Shown: piece by piece, positions 16,564-26,002 of the stretch
How the letters are laid out: each line of letters opens with the position of its first letter
Numbering within the stretch: the stretch's first letter is position 1
DNA from: Dysgonomonas sp. 216
GTDB taxonomy: Bacteria > Bacteroidota > Bacteroidia > Bacteroidales > Dysgonomonadaceae
Assembly (NCBI RefSeq): GCF_010501065.1
Contig: NZ_QVMM01000010.1
Span: 5,211 to 69,210 of the forward strand
DNA: 64,000 nucleotides
Direction of reading: 5' to 3'
The notes under the pieces: generated by a model
The model's database searches: none
Told to the model about the DNA's origin: nothing
The model's input: the letters and a program-made list of their open reading frames with translations, nothing else
Made by a program: the position numbers and the translations under genes

Positions 16564-16633
16564 ATCTCTCTTTCGTTTATTATTGTGACTCCCTCTATTT
16601 TGTTATATTGTTTTGTGTTATCGGGATACCCCA

Positions 16634-16885
16634 TTATATTATATGCAAATCCGTGCGTGATGAATACCATTGCTGGCAGGATGCCTTACCATATATGGTT
16701 TCCCGCATCAGTACTGCCAGTATATCTAAGGCATCTTCACGGATGGCGCGGGCACGCGGACTATTGCAACTGCTACTGCCTTGTAGTATCTTGCGTACAT
16801 ATTGCACGCTGCAGTTGTATTTTTGGGCAAGAGCCGCTTTGGGCAAGATGCGGATAATCTCTATGGACAACTTTTGTGTTTGCAT
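16634..16885 (-). CDS. small HTH-type putative regulator of the DGR operon
   Basis: The 83-residue protein has a helix-turn-helix-like stretch, LPKAALAQKYNCSVQYVRKIL, at residues 14-34, with the alanine/turn spacing of a DNA-recognition HTH. A helical tail follows. It lies 70 bases upstream of the DGR operon on the same strand, so local regulation is plausible. The family is not identified. Confidence 0.6.
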   Translation of the reverse strand: MQTQKLSIEIIRILPKAALAQKYNCSVQYVRKILQGSSSCNSPRARAIREDALDILAVLMRETIYGKASCQQWYSSRTDLHII

Positions 16886-17060
16886 AATGCTATGTTTTGC
16901 TGTATTATCTGTGATTTGTATAATATGAATCTTTGTAAAGCCTGTACCTTTAGTTGTTTACTGCCAATGAAAAACATGCCACGGGTACGTTATTTTGTAC
17001 ATTTTGTGTATTTTGACCGATTATACTCCTTACTTTTATATTATATTCCGAAAACACATA

Positions 17061-17089
17061 ACTTCTGACACTTGTCAAGTGCCGGAAGT
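17061..17089. repeat. palindrome copy 1 (CACTTG-T-CAAGTG core)
   Basis: The 29-base near-perfect palindrome is centred on T17075 with arms of 14 (one mismatch, one wobble pair). It shares the CACTTGnCAAGTGCCGGAA core with the second copy about 500 bases away. The centre base is T here and A in copy 2, so the copies are the same motif read on opposite strands. Confidence 0.7.
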
Positions 17090-17165
17090 TTCGATGACGA
17101 CAAGTAAACATGTTTATTTACAGCGTATTAACAAGTGTGTTGATTTCCTTAAAATATGCTTGTAC

Positions 17166-17180
17166 AACATTTGTTAAACA
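17166..17180. repeat. 15-bp direct repeat, copy 1 (AACATTTGTTAAACA)
   Basis: An identical copy lies at 17279-17293, 113 bases away. A 15-bp exact repeat within a 1-kb segment is unlikely by chance. It is a candidate arm-type recombinase site or operator. Confidence 0.6.
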
Positions 17181-17278
17181 TAGTTCCATCAAAAGGGTAT
17201 TATCCTCATGGCTTATGGCTGTGGAAAACACTATTTTACAAACAACATCTCCTTGTTTTAGTAGTACCTAAAATGTGA

Positions 17279-17293
17279 AACATTTGTTAAACA
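17279..17293. repeat. 15-bp direct repeat, copy 2 (AACATTTGTTAAACA)
   Basis: This is identical to 17166-17180 and in the same orientation. Confidence 0.6.
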
Positions 17294-17568
17294 GCAGTAG
17301 TATATTGTTTTTCAATAGTATATATTCTTGCCGAACAGGAGAGATCAAAGGGCGGTTTCCCGTAAAAAAGTTGTGTTTTATCTGTTAGAACAGTTTTTCA
17401 TTTTTTAGACCGTATTTTTAATTCGCTATGCCTCTTTTTGATAAATGGCTGTATGAAAGACTTTTGTTCTGTTGGATATGAGTATAGATAGAAAATAATT
17501 GGTGAATTATTTGGAAAGATATACAAAAGAATCTAAATTTGTTCCCATTCTGAATATATGGAACTTAT

Positions 17569-17589
17569 CCGGCACTTGACAAGTGCCGG
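17569..17589. repeat. palindrome copy 2 (perfect 10-bp arms)
   Basis: CCGGCACTTG (17569-17578) and CAAGTGCCGG (17580-17589) are perfect inverted repeats around A17579. It matches the core of copy 1 at 17061-17089. It lies 253 bases from the stop of the recombinase gene. Confidence 0.7.
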
Positions 17590-17841
17590 AATGCTTATGA
17601 CCCAATCTTTTTGATACGGCAAAGCTACTAAAAAAGCATCTTCCTTCTCTTTTTTTAACATATATAAATAATAAAAACGATCGCTCTTAACCACTTACGC
17701 TCATAACTTGTATTCTGCCGTTACAGAAAGGGAACAGGATTTCCGTCCGCCATACTACTGATTAAAAATAGGGCAGATAATATATGATCACTAAAAATAG
17801 AGTAAAGCTTTGTTAAGGAGTTTTGTTTGGCAGAACAGCAC

Positions 17842-19149
17842 TTATTGCATGGATATACTGTTTATACCTGCCTGTGGATACGGACGCATAATAGCCGAAG
17901 CCACCGCATCACCCGCCGCATCCAAAACTGAATTATCCAGTAACCCTAAGTAGATGAGTGTCGTATTTTCATTGCTGTGCCCCAGGCATTCACTGATAAC
18001 ACGCAAGGGCACATTCTCCTGCTTGCCGATAGTCGCCCAGCTATGCCTTGCCCAATGCGTGCTGACGGGCTTTGCAACCTTTGCCCGGCGGGCGACTTCT
18101 TTCAGGCGGCTGTTCTGCCTGCGCAGGGCTGTTTCATATTGCAGGCGGGTATTCTTACCCGTATCTGTTATAAGAGGGAACAGGTAAGGCGACGCCTTTA
18201 CTTCTTCTGCAAAACTATCGATGATACCTTGCATCTGGGGGGTAACGCGCACTTCTATCTGTCGCCCTGTCTTCTTACGTACATAGCGGATAAAACCGCC
18301 CCGGATATTATCCTTACGCAGATAGGCTACATCGATAAAACACATCCCGCGTGCATAAAAGCTGAAGCAGAACAAGCGGCGGCAGGAGTCAAGGTCTTTA
18401 ACACGGGCATATTCCTTTGTCCCGTGTCTTTCTTTTTCCAATAATGCAGCGAAGTCCAGGTCGTGTATTTTTTTTAATTCATGTTGTGACAAGGCACGTT
18501 TCATAGTCTTGGTGATTCCCGTATAGACTCCCGAGAAGGGATTCCCGTTATGCTCCGTGATACGCTTGTCCGCGACTGCCTTGTTATAGATAGCCCTGAG
18601 GTTACGCATATAATAGGATATGGTATTGGGCAGCCTGCCTTTATCCTTGAGATAGGTCTCGAAATCTTTAATCAGGCGTGCATTGAGATGGTTAAGAGGA
18701 ATATCCTTGCCTTTATTGAAGTTTACTATTCCCCGCACAACAGTACGATAAGCACGGGCAGTGCGTACCTGTCCGCCTTGCTGCATCTGTCGTGCGAGGT
18801 TTGCAGCATAGCCCGAGAGTTTGCTTTCATCACGGGAAAGCCGGTAACGGCTGGCAAGGTCGTCGGTGGTATACCTGCCTTGTTTCTCCAGCACCGAAAG
18901 GTACTCTCCCAATAATCCCTTCTCACGCATAATGGTTTGTTCCACTTCTTCCAGATAAGCCATACGCAAGGGATCACCCAGCCCATAGACCACCGCTTGT
19001 TTTTCTTTGTCCCACTCTTCTTTATACAACCTGCATCCGCCTAAGGTGATGCTCTTTACCCGGCGCCGGTGGATTAACCTCAGGCACAGGCTGCCTTGGC
19101 ACCGCCCCGATTTGCTCGACGGGCGGTAGATAACGTTTATGGATGTCAT
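17842..19149 (-). CDS. tyrosine recombinase (second site-specific integrase)
   Basis: The 435-residue protein has an N-terminal arm-binding domain (MTSINVIYRPSSKSGRCQGSL...), a SAM-like core-binding domain (about 110-215) and a C-terminal catalytic domain. Catalytic residues can be placed: Arg in FYARGMCFIDVAYL (about 270), Lys in RKKTGRQ (about 295), HWARHSW (about 365), GH in LGHSNENTT (about 388) and the nucleophile Tyr in LIYLG (about 397). The catalytic set appears complete. This family includes ICE/transposon integrases and shufflon-like invertases of Bacteroidales. It faces the palindrome-bearing segment at 16886-17841 and may mobilise or rearrange the DGR module. Confidence 0.9.
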   Translation of the reverse strand: MTSINVIYRPSSKSGRCQGSLCLRLIHRRRVKSITLGGCRLYKEEWDKEKQAVVYGLGDPLRMAYLEEVEQTIMREKGLLGEYLSVLEKQGRYTTDDLASRYRLSRDESKLSGYAANLARQMQQGGQVRTARAYRTVVRGIVNFNKGKDIPLNHLNARLIKDFETYLKDKGRLPNTISYYMRNLRAIYNKAVADKRITEHNGNPFSGVYTGITKTMKRALSQHELKKIHDLDFAALLEKERHGTKEYARVKDLDSCRRLFCFSFYARGMCFIDVAYLRKDNIRGGFIRYVRKKTGRQIEVRVTPQMQGIIDSFAEEVKASPYLFPLITDTGKNTRLQYETALRRQNSRLKEVARRAKVAKPVSTHWARHSWATIGKQENVPLRVISECLGHSNENTTLIYLGLLDNSVLDAAGDAVASAIMRPYPQAGINSISMQ

Positions 19150-19327
19150 ACGTATTTGTTTTAATGATTGTTAAAGACAAAAATACAATATGACGGTAAC
19201 AATTATTATATTAGCAGACAATCCTTTTCCGGCCTATGCTTCATTTGCGAATACAACAATGGAGAAAATTCAGACAGGCTCTATAAAATATTATCGTATT
19301 TGAATTTTTCGCATATAAATATCTTCT

Positions 19328-19335
19328 TATCTTTG
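19328..19335 (+). promoter_or_regulatory. -7 element (TAtcTTTG) for the membrane protein gene
   Basis: TATCTTTG matches TAnnTTTG exactly, 37 bases before the ATG at 19372. A start site a few bases after the element leaves a short leader and supports 19372 over the upstream ATG at 19168. Confidence 0.5.
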
Positions 19336-19371
19336 TCCGGCATTCCCTACATTAACCTTAAAACCAAAGAT

Positions 19372-20787
19372 ATGTCTTCAAAAAAGAACTCATTTTCAAA
19401 GATATTCAAATCAAATCTGTTGGCTCCGCTCATTGGCATTGTCATCTGTGTAATCTATTATGGCTATAATATTGACAGCAAAAATATTGTACGCAACCAG
19501 ACAATCAATTGCAGTATGCAGGATGTCCCTGAAAACAACTTGCAGGCAATTTGCTGGATGCGTTCAACTATATTGGTAGATGATGCTGCAGGCAATCGTT
19601 ATTCTATAGAAAAAGGACAACTCAACTGCAATGATAATATTGACAAACTCAAAGCGTTCAATTATCATTTTGAACGCTTCATTAAAATGGATTCGCCGGA
19701 AACCCTTTTTCAAGATATGACAATTAATGAAATCGTAGAAAAACATGGTGACTATATCTATGCAAATACTGCTTCGGGGGAATATTCCTTTCCTCAAATT
19801 TATCTGGTTTCAGGCAGCAAACGCTATCAGGGCCTGACTGTATATGTTGGGGCAGATAACAAAGTGAGCGGTATACGTTACGGAGATGAAAGTTCCAACT
19901 GGTTTGGCTCATTGCCTTTCTATGCCGACATTGTCTCTCTCAATTTATTCCCTTCTTTCAGTGGAGGTATTTTACAGTCCAAAGAAGATCCGGGCAGTTC
20001 AAATATATTTATGATTTTGCTGGAGACAGTGTGGAATCTGATAAAGCTTGTACTGGTGCTTATCCTGTATTTCATATTTGTTATAGCAGTGGTGATAGTG
20101 CCTTTATTCATTGTCCTTCCCGTGTTTAGGTTTATGTCAGGCAAAGAGTTAATATCCAATAAAATAATAAATACGTTAGTTGTAATTGTCGGTGCCGTTA
20201 TTTCATATATAATTATAGTGGCTCTTACCGACTGTTCCCGTTCGCTTTGGTTACTCACTTTTCCTATAGGTATCGCCGCAGCTGTGATGACTATAATTTC
20301 CTTTATGGCAGCTGTTACTCATGATCGTTGTCCAAAATGCAATAAAGAAAAAGCATTGTTGCACGAAAGGGTATATGTATCAACAGAAAAATACCCGGAA
20401 AGAATACAAGATTACAAAAAAAGAGATAAACGCTATGGAGGTATAAAAAATGGATATAAAATATATTACCGGGATATTGATTATTGGATAACGGAACGGG
20501 AAGTAACCAGAAAAAAATACTTAGCAACAGATCATTGTAAATTTTGCACTTACACCTATAAGTATGACAGCTACGATACAGAAAAAGGACCGGGAACTAT
20601 TATAGAAGAATGGACTAGAACTCAAACAATCAGGCAAGCATTACCTGAGCCTGAACCTTACCAGCGGTATAGTTCAAATGAAATTAAAGACGAAAATAAC
20701 GGTGCGATGTATGATAAAGTGGATGGCTCCGATTATGGTGGCGAGTATATTGAATATCAAGGGGAAAGGTATAGGAAAAGGAGATGA
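19372..20787 (+). CDS. hypothetical multi-pass membrane protein with zinc-ribbon-like tail
   Basis: The protein has about 471 residues from the ATG at 19372; a longer frame from 19168 lacks coding character and contains the promoter. It has an N-terminal membrane helix (LLAPLIGIVICVIYYGY) and an extracytoplasmic domain of about 200 residues with WFGSLPFYADIVSLNLFPSF. Three or more hydrophobic helices follow (about 220-310), then a cytoplasmic C-terminus with CPKC and CKFC pairs about 70 residues apart, a probable zinc-binding unit. The family is not recognised. Base composition is AT-rich, as in the cargo region to its right. Confidence 0.7.
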   Translation: MSSKKNSFSKIFKSNLLAPLIGIVICVIYYGYNIDSKNIVRNQTINCSMQDVPENNLQAICWMRSTILVDDAAGNRYSIEKGQLNCNDNIDKLKAFNYHFERFIKMDSPETLFQDMTINEIVEKHGDYIYANTASGEYSFPQIYLVSGSKRYQGLTVYVGADNKVSGIRYGDESSNWFGSLPFYADIVSLNLFPSFSGGILQSKEDPGSSNIFMILLETVWNLIKLVLVLILYFIFVIAVVIVPLFIVLPVFRFMSGKELISNKIINTLVVIVGAVISYIIIVALTDCSRSLWLLTFPIGIAAAVMTIISFMAAVTHDRCPKCNKEKALLHERVYVSTEKYPERIQDYKKRDKRYGGIKNGYKIYYRDIDYWITEREVTRKKYLATDHCKFCTYTYKYDSYDTEKGPGTIIEEWTRTQTIRQALPEPEPYQRYSSNEIKDENNGAMYDKVDGSDYGGEYIEYQGERYRKRR

Positions 20788-20892
20788 TGATATCTAAATA
20801 CTCTACAGTAGTAATGACGAGGTTATACAAAATTATAACCGGCATATCCTGTTTTTCTTTTATCTCTCCTTTTTTGTCTTGATTCATAAAAG

Positions 20893-21207
20893 TTAGATTT
20901 CTGACAAATAAAGAAGGCACCGTTGGCACAGGAAACTTAGCTTATCCCTATTACTGTGCTGAAATTTAATCTTTCCGTTAAGTATGTGGAATAAATTGCA
21001 TCGGTGTAAGCCGAAAGGATTGCACCATTCGCCATCCTCGAATATATTCTCCGGGATATAGACCATTTCAGCGACAGTAAATTTCGATCGAAATATTTCC
21101 AGAATAGACTCTTTGCCAACAATCGGTTCATTGACTACCTGATGGTTTACAGCCGTCTCATCATAGAACTCGGCAATACTGTCGGTATCGGCTGAATTGA
21201 AGTCTTA
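20893..21207 (-). pseudogene. truncated NTF2-like/SnoaL-like protein
   Basis: An open frame without a start encodes a recognisable NTF2-like (SnoaL) C-terminal domain: FYDETAVNHQVVNEPIVGKE, then EMVYIPENIFEDGEW, and LFHILNGKIKFQ leading to DKLSFL. In-frame stop codons precede it after ADTDS, so the first 15-20 residues typical of the family are missing. An ATG at about 21213 lies in another frame, which suggests a frameshift. It is a decayed gene at the edge of the cargo block. Confidence 0.65.
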
Positions 21208-21362
21208 TTCATTTTGGAAGTATTTCTTTTGGTTTTATAACTTGACATAGTTTTTGTAAAATATGCCATAGAAATGGTATTATTTTAGCCGTTTTTTAAT
21301 ATTGAGGGTATGGAAACACCACAAAACGATTAATTATATTATACCAATTTTGAAGTCTATAA

Positions 21363-23156
21363 TTATGCCCTCACAAATTTTGAAAAGGCTTTCTCCTCCG
21401 AAAATAATAAAGCTGTATTTATAAGTGCCAGATGCGAATAAGCCTGAGGGAAATTACCTAATTGCCGTTTAGTATCGAAATCGAGATCTTCGCTGAATAA
21501 TCCCAAATGATTGGAGTAAGTAAGCAACTCGTTGAACACTTTTAAAGCTTCATCTTTCTGTCCTGTAACAAATAATGCCCGGATCAACCAAAATGTACAT
21601 ATTGTAAATGAAGATGATGGCAAACCAAAATCATCATCGGTCTTATATCTGTACATCAATCCTTCGTGGAATAATTCCTGTTTGATTCGTTCTACTGTCT
21701 TAATGAATTTTTCATCATCCGGGTCGACAAATCCATATTGTTCCATCAATAACAAGGATGAATCCATATCATAATTATCATATGCTTGTGTGAAACTCTG
21801 TATTTCTTCATTCCAACCGTGTGTCAAAACATCATTTTTAATTTCTTCTGCCTGTTCTTTCCATTCAGTTTCATATTCTGACTTACCCAAAAAAGTGGCA
21901 ACACTTACAGCCCTGTCCAAAGCTACCCAACACATTACCTTTGAAAATACAAAATGTTTCTCTGTATTACGGAATTCCCATATACTTTGATCAGGATTTC
22001 TCCATTCTATAGACACCGTTTTAACAATGTTTTTTACTATCTCCCACATTTCTTCTATTTCATCCAACGTTCCGGGAAAATGGATATAATAATTGTATAT
22101 GACATCCATAAGATAACCTAACGAATCATTTTGTCGTTGATTGTATGCTGCATTTCCAATTCTCACAGGTTTTGAATTCTCATATCCCGTCAAATGGTCA
22201 AGTATCTCCTCTCTTAGAGTTCTGCTGCCATCAATGGCGTACATGATCTGAAAAGAGTCTGATTTCGATTTCAATATCCTTTTAATGAATCCCATAAACC
22301 GTTTTGCAGCAGACTGATGTCCCATTTTCAATAAAACTTCTATCGACATGGAGGCATCCCTGATCCAGCAAAAACGATAGTCCCAGTTACGTACTTCGCC
22401 AATTGTCTCAGGAATGCTGGTAGTCAGGGCGGCAATGACTGCTCCTGAATCCTGATACGACATTAACTTTAGTATCAACAGGCTGCGGGAAATAACGTCA
22501 TTATATTGAATAAACTTACGAGAACGGTTATTCCAGTTCAACCAATAAACCTTAGTGCGTTGATATTCCAAATAAACACGGTCAATATCTATTGATACAA
22601 GCTTTTGTCCATAAGATAATAACATGAATTCCTCTTTTTCAAGGATTATTTCCCCACAGCTCAGTATTGTATCGAAATCGAGGCTCGAATATAGATACAT
22701 ATTATCCTTGATGTTTTCACAGGAGGAGGTCTTTATATAATCCGGAAATTTTCGATGAGTTGCTGTTTCTTTGGCATAATTCATCACAGGCTCATACTGA
22801 ATTCGAAAACGCGGCTTACCTGTCAATAAACGGATATAACGATAAACTTCCGCCGGAAAAAAATGATCCATCTGTAAAGTCCTATATCTGGGCATAAAAT
22901 CGAGCACTTCGAAACTTCCCTCATCAGAGATGAATTGTGTACACAGGATATTGGTTCCCTTCATATATTTTTGCGTACATGTATAATCACCGGATACTAT
23001 AAAAGCAAAACTCCCACCGGATTTTTCATCCAGTATTTTGGAAAATACTGACGGTGAATCAAAATTTGGCATACACAACCAATCGATGCTTCCTTTTTCC
23101 GAAATTAATGCTGCAGATTTACAATTTCCTATAATTCCGTAATTTAGATTATTCAT
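21363..23156 (-). CDS. glycoside hydrolase family 15 protein (glucoamylase/trehalase-like)
   Basis: The 597-residue protein has the bacterial GH15 layout: N-terminal beta-sandwich (GIIGNCKSAALISEKGSIDWLCMPNFDSPSVF..., abridged) followed by an (alpha/alpha)6 barrel. The conserved NWDYRFCWIRDASM is at about residue 255-270, and the C-terminal FPQAYSHLALINTAL is the usual family ending. There is no signal peptide, so it is cytoplasmic. GH15 proteins next to trehalose-phosphate synthase genes are frequent in Bacteroidetes and probably act on trehalose or short alpha-glucans. It is divergent from the otsA/otsB-like fusion gene. Confidence 0.9.
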   Translation of the reverse strand: MNNLNYGIIGNCKSAALISEKGSIDWLCMPNFDSPSVFSKILDEKSGGSFAFIVSGDYTCTQKYMKGTNILCTQFISDEGSFEVLDFMPRYRTLQMDHFFPAEVYRYIRLLTGKPRFRIQYEPVMNYAKETATHRKFPDYIKTSSCENIKDNMYLYSSLDFDTILSCGEIILEKEEFMLLSYGQKLVSIDIDRVYLEYQRTKVYWLNWNNRSRKFIQYNDVISRSLLILKLMSYQDSGAVIAALTTSIPETIGEVRNWDYRFCWIRDASMSIEVLLKMGHQSAAKRFMGFIKRILKSKSDSFQIMYAIDGSRTLREEILDHLTGYENSKPVRIGNAAYNQRQNDSLGYLMDVIYNYYIHFPGTLDEIEEMWEIVKNIVKTVSIEWRNPDQSIWEFRNTEKHFVFSKVMCWVALDRAVSVATFLGKSEYETEWKEQAEEIKNDVLTHGWNEEIQSFTQAYDNYDMDSSLLLMEQYGFVDPDDEKFIKTVERIKQELFHEGLMYRYKTDDDFGLPSSSFTICTFWLIRALFVTGQKDEALKVFNELLTYSNHLGLFSEDLDFDTKRQLGNFPQAYSHLALINTALLFSEEKAFSKFVRA

Positions 23157-23358
23157 GTTTATATTTGTTTTATCCGATGTTTATACCGTTCTTTAGGATA
23201 CAATGTAGTCTTTGTTTGAACCAAACTCGCATTTCCTCTGTTCTATTTAGTATTAATTCACACTTCGTGAGCGTTTCTTCCCCAGTTTACTGAAAGAAAT
23301 ACATTGTGAGAACATTTCAGGAATGTTCTGGAAATTTCTTATTATTAAATTAAAAAAG

Positions 23359-25527
23359 ATGAAACTTATAATAATAGCAAACAGGTTACCCCTGACAATT
23401 GTTCAGGAGAAAGAAGAGTACAAGGTTATTCCCAGTACCGGAGGGTTATCGACAGGACTGGATTCTCTGGAAACAAAGATGGATAAGCATTGGATTGGTT
23501 GGCCCGGAATGTATATTGATGACTGCAAGGAAAAAGAAGTGATAGATGAGCAATTGGAAGAGCAGGACTTTCATCCGGTTTATTTATCTCCCGATCAAAT
23601 AGAAAATTATTATGAGGGGTACAGCAATAGTGTACTCTGGCCACTTTGCCACTATTTTTCAAATTATATGCGATATGAGAACAAATATTGGGAAGATTAC
23701 AAAGAAGTTAATAATTTATTCTGCGAAGCAGCTCTGGAGATTATTGAACCCGGAGATATTGTTTGGGTACAGGATTACCAGTTGATGTTGTTGCCTAAAA
23801 TGATCCGCGATAGGGTTTCCGATATCAGTATTGGCTATTTTCATCATATACCTTTCCCCTCTTATGAATTATTCAGAGGTTTGCCGGAAAGAGCTGAAAT
23901 ATTGAACGGATTATTGGGCGCCGATTTAGTAGCATTCCATACTCATAGTTATATGCGACATTTTATAAGTGCTGTATACAGGGTTCTGAAACTAGATTGT
24001 CAATTAGATGAAATACAAATGGACAGGCGTGTGGTTGATGTAGATGCTTTTCCGATGGGTATAAACTATAATATGTTTCATGATGCTTTGTTAAATCAGG
24101 AAATTAAAAAAAATGCAAATGAACTTAGGATAAACTTCGGTACAGGAAAACTAATATTATCAGTAGACAGGTTGGATTATAGCAAAGGCATTATGATTCG
24201 CCTGAAAAGTTTTGAAGAATTTCTGGAAAATCATCCTGAATATATAGGAAAAGTTTCACTAGTGATGATTGTAGCTCCTTCGCGCGACAATGTGGATATT
24301 TATGCAGAACTAAAAAATGAGATAGATATGAAAGTGGGAGCTATCAATGGAAAATATTCAAGTATCAACTGGACGCCGGTATATTATTTTTATCGTGCTT
24401 TCGGATTCGAAGAACTGGCTGCACTTTACCATATAGCTGATATTGCTTTAGTCACACCTCTGCGTGATGGCATGAATCTGGTTGCCAAAGAATATGTGGC
24501 AACAAAAAGAGACGAACCGGGTATACTCATCCTTAGCGAAATGGCAGGTGCTTCCATTGAATTGTCCGATGCTATTATTGTAAACCCTACAGATATAAAA
24601 GAGATAGAAAGTGCAATAGTTCATGCATTGGAGATGCCTGCTGAGGAACAATTAGAGACTATTACAGCTATGCAGGAAATTATATCAACCCAGACCGTTA
24701 AACAATGGGCTAAAGATTTTATTGAGGAGTTAACCGCTATAAAGTCGAAAAATGATGCATTGCAACAAAAGATAGTTGAAAAAAAGAATTTCGATATTAT
24801 AAAACAGAGGTACGATAACGCAAAAAATAGACTTATTATACTTGATTATGACGGAACATTAGCTCCTTTTCATAAAGAACCGATGCTGGCATTTCCTACT
24901 CCTGATTTACTCAATATATTAGAAGACCTGAGTGCGGATACTAAGAATCATATCGTTATAAGTAGTGGGCGTAACAAGGAAACATTGGATAAATGGTTGG
25001 GGCATTTACCTACTGGATTAGCTGCTGAACATGGGGCTTTTTATAAAGAAGAAGGTATTTGGCACCAGACAGCTCAAAATATAGAATGGGATGATGAAAT
25101 ACCTGAAATAATAAGACAAACAGTAAAACGAACTCCACGCTCAAAAATGGAAGTAAAAGATACTGCTTTGGTATGGCATTACAGAAATGTTGATGTATGG
25201 TTAGCTGATTTGCGTGTAACACAGCTTATCAATGCATTATTAAATCCATGTGCCCGCCATAACCTACAAATAATGAAAGGCAATAAAATAGTGGAAGTAA
25301 AATATAACGATATAAGCAAAGGCTCGGAAGCCAACAGATTAATAAATAAAGGGAATTATGACTTTGTGATGGCTATAGGCGATGATACTACCGATGAAGA
25401 AATGTTTATGGCATTACCACCCGAAGCAATCACAATCAAAGTAGGACAAAGTTCTAATGCAGCATTATATAACCTGCCAACCCAACAGGAAACGCTTTTG
25501 TTCCTGTTGAAATTGTTAGAGCGGTAA
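23359..25527 (+). CDS. bifunctional trehalose-6-phosphate synthase/phosphatase
   Basis: The protein has about 722 residues from the ATG at 23359 ([13 protein letters not shown], the classic GT20 start). The GT20 synthase domain spans about residues 1-460: [38 protein letters not shown] and [14 protein letters not shown]. The C-terminal HAD phosphatase has LDYDGTLAP at about 494 and [10 protein letters not shown] at about 673. It converts UDP-glucose and glucose-6-phosphate to trehalose-6-phosphate and then trehalose, a cytoplasmic stress solute. Both active sites look complete. It shares a 200-base divergent promoter region with the GH15 gene. Confidence 0.95.
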   Translation: MKLIIIANRLPLTIVQEKEEYKVIPSTGGLSTGLDSLETKMDKHWIGWPGMYIDDCKEKEVIDEQLEEQDFHPVYLSPDQIENYYEGYSNSVLWPLCHYFSNYMRYENKYWEDYKEVNNLFCEAALEIIEPGDIVWVQDYQLMLLPKMIRDRVSDISIGYFHHIPFPSYELFRGLPERAEILNGLLGADLVAFHTHSYMRHFISAVYRVLKLDCQLDEIQMDRRVVDVDAFPMGINYNMFHDALLNQEIKKNANELRINFGTGKLILSVDRLDYSKGIMIRLKSFEEFLENHPEYIGKVSLVMIVAPSRDNVDIYAELKNEIDMKVGAINGKYSSINWTPVYYFYRAFGFEELAALYHIADIALVTPLRDGMNLVAKEYVATKRDEPGILILSEMAGASIELSDAIIVNPTDIKEIESAIVHALEMPAEEQLETITAMQEIISTQTVKQWAKDFIEELTAIKSKNDALQQKIVEKKNFDIIKQRYDNAKNRLIILDYDGTLAPFHKEPMLAFPTPDLLNILEDLSADTKNHIVISSGRNKETLDKWLGHLPTGLAAEHGAFYKEEGIWHQTAQNIEWDDEIPEIIRQTVKRTPRSKMEVKDTALVWHYRNVDVWLADLRVTQLINALLNPCARHNLQIMKGNKIVEVKYNDISKGSEANRLINKGNYDFVMAIGDDTTDEEMFMALPPEAITIKVGQSSNAALYNLPTQQETLLFLLKLLER

Positions 25528-25534
25528 AAGATAG

Positions 25535-25663
25535 CTATTTTAAGGTATCTCCTTTCTTGTTCTTCTCAGCACGTTTATTTGCTTTATCGGCTCTTTTTTC
25601 TTTTAGGTTTTTGAGCGGAGCTTTTTTCTCGGACTTGTTGTTGCCTTTTCTTTCTTGTGACAT
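25535..25663 (-). CDS. small basic protein (42 residues)
   Basis: A 42-codon frame (MSQERKGNNKSEKKAPLKNL and a Lys/Ala-rich end, GDTLK) has an ATG at 25663 and a stop at 25535-25537. It is extremely lysine-rich and probably disordered, and resembles small stress-associated proteins of Bacteroidetes. It is convergent with the trehalose gene (7 bases apart). Function unknown. Confidence 0.55.
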   Translation of the reverse strand: MSQERKGNNKSEKKAPLKNLKEKRADKANKRAEKNKKGDTLK

Positions 25664-25741
25664 AACTTCTTTTTTTAATTGTTAAAATAATCCTAATTAT
25701 CATAGTTACTGACCTTTATAATAAAGATAACAATAGGCCTT

Positions 25742-25978
25742 TTAAAGTGATTTGTGTAACTTTTTATATTTCGCCACACGGGCATCCCTTTCCGCTTGGG
25801 TAAGATGTGCCGGAAGTTCAATTGTCGTCCTGTCGTTAATCATTATAAGAACAACATCTCCTGCTTTCTTTTTTATTTCTTTCAGTGCTAGTTCTGCCTG
25901 TTGGGTTACAGTGGATCTCTCCGAACGGGTGATTCCCCCATTTTTCTTGTTATTAGGAGAGTTTTGTTTTGCTACCAT
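25742..25978 (-). CDS. small hypothetical protein downstream of the RelA/SpoT gene
   Basis: The 78-residue protein has a basic N-terminus (NSPNNKKNGG), a helix TQQAELALKEIKKKAG, a beta hairpin DVVLIMINDRTTIELP and a helix TQAERDARVAKYKKL. It starts 24 bases after the RelA/SpoT-domain gene and is probably translated from the same message. A partner role, for example a neutralising protein for an alarmone synthetase, is only a guess. No family recognised. Confidence 0.6.
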   Translation of the reverse strand: MVAKQNSPNNKKNGGITRSERSTVTQQAELALKEIKKKAGDVVLIMINDRTTIELPAHLTQAERDARVAKYKKLHKSL

Positions 25979-26002
25979 ATTGTTTTCATTTATAGTAAGT
26001 TT

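Larger units (their letters stand above)
16886..17841. other. 956-bp non-coding, repeat-rich segment beside the integrase
   Basis: No credible gene was found on either strand. It holds two copies of a palindrome (17061-17089 and 17569-17589) and a 15-bp direct repeat (17166-17180 and 17279-17293), listed separately. Such an arrangement beside a tyrosine recombinase suggests an attachment or regulatory region (att site with core-type palindromes and arm-type repeats). Confidence 0.5.

Noticed and set aside
3407..16995. 15-bp identity ACGGGTACGTTATTT at 3407-3421 and 16981-16995
   Set aside because: A 15-bp match somewhere in 64 kb is expected by chance about once or twice; no extension and no common context.
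19168..19371. Upstream extension of the membrane protein gene to an ATG at 19168
   Set aside because: The segment contains a TAtcTTTG promoter element and has poor coding character; the start at 19372 gives a regular N-terminal membrane helix.
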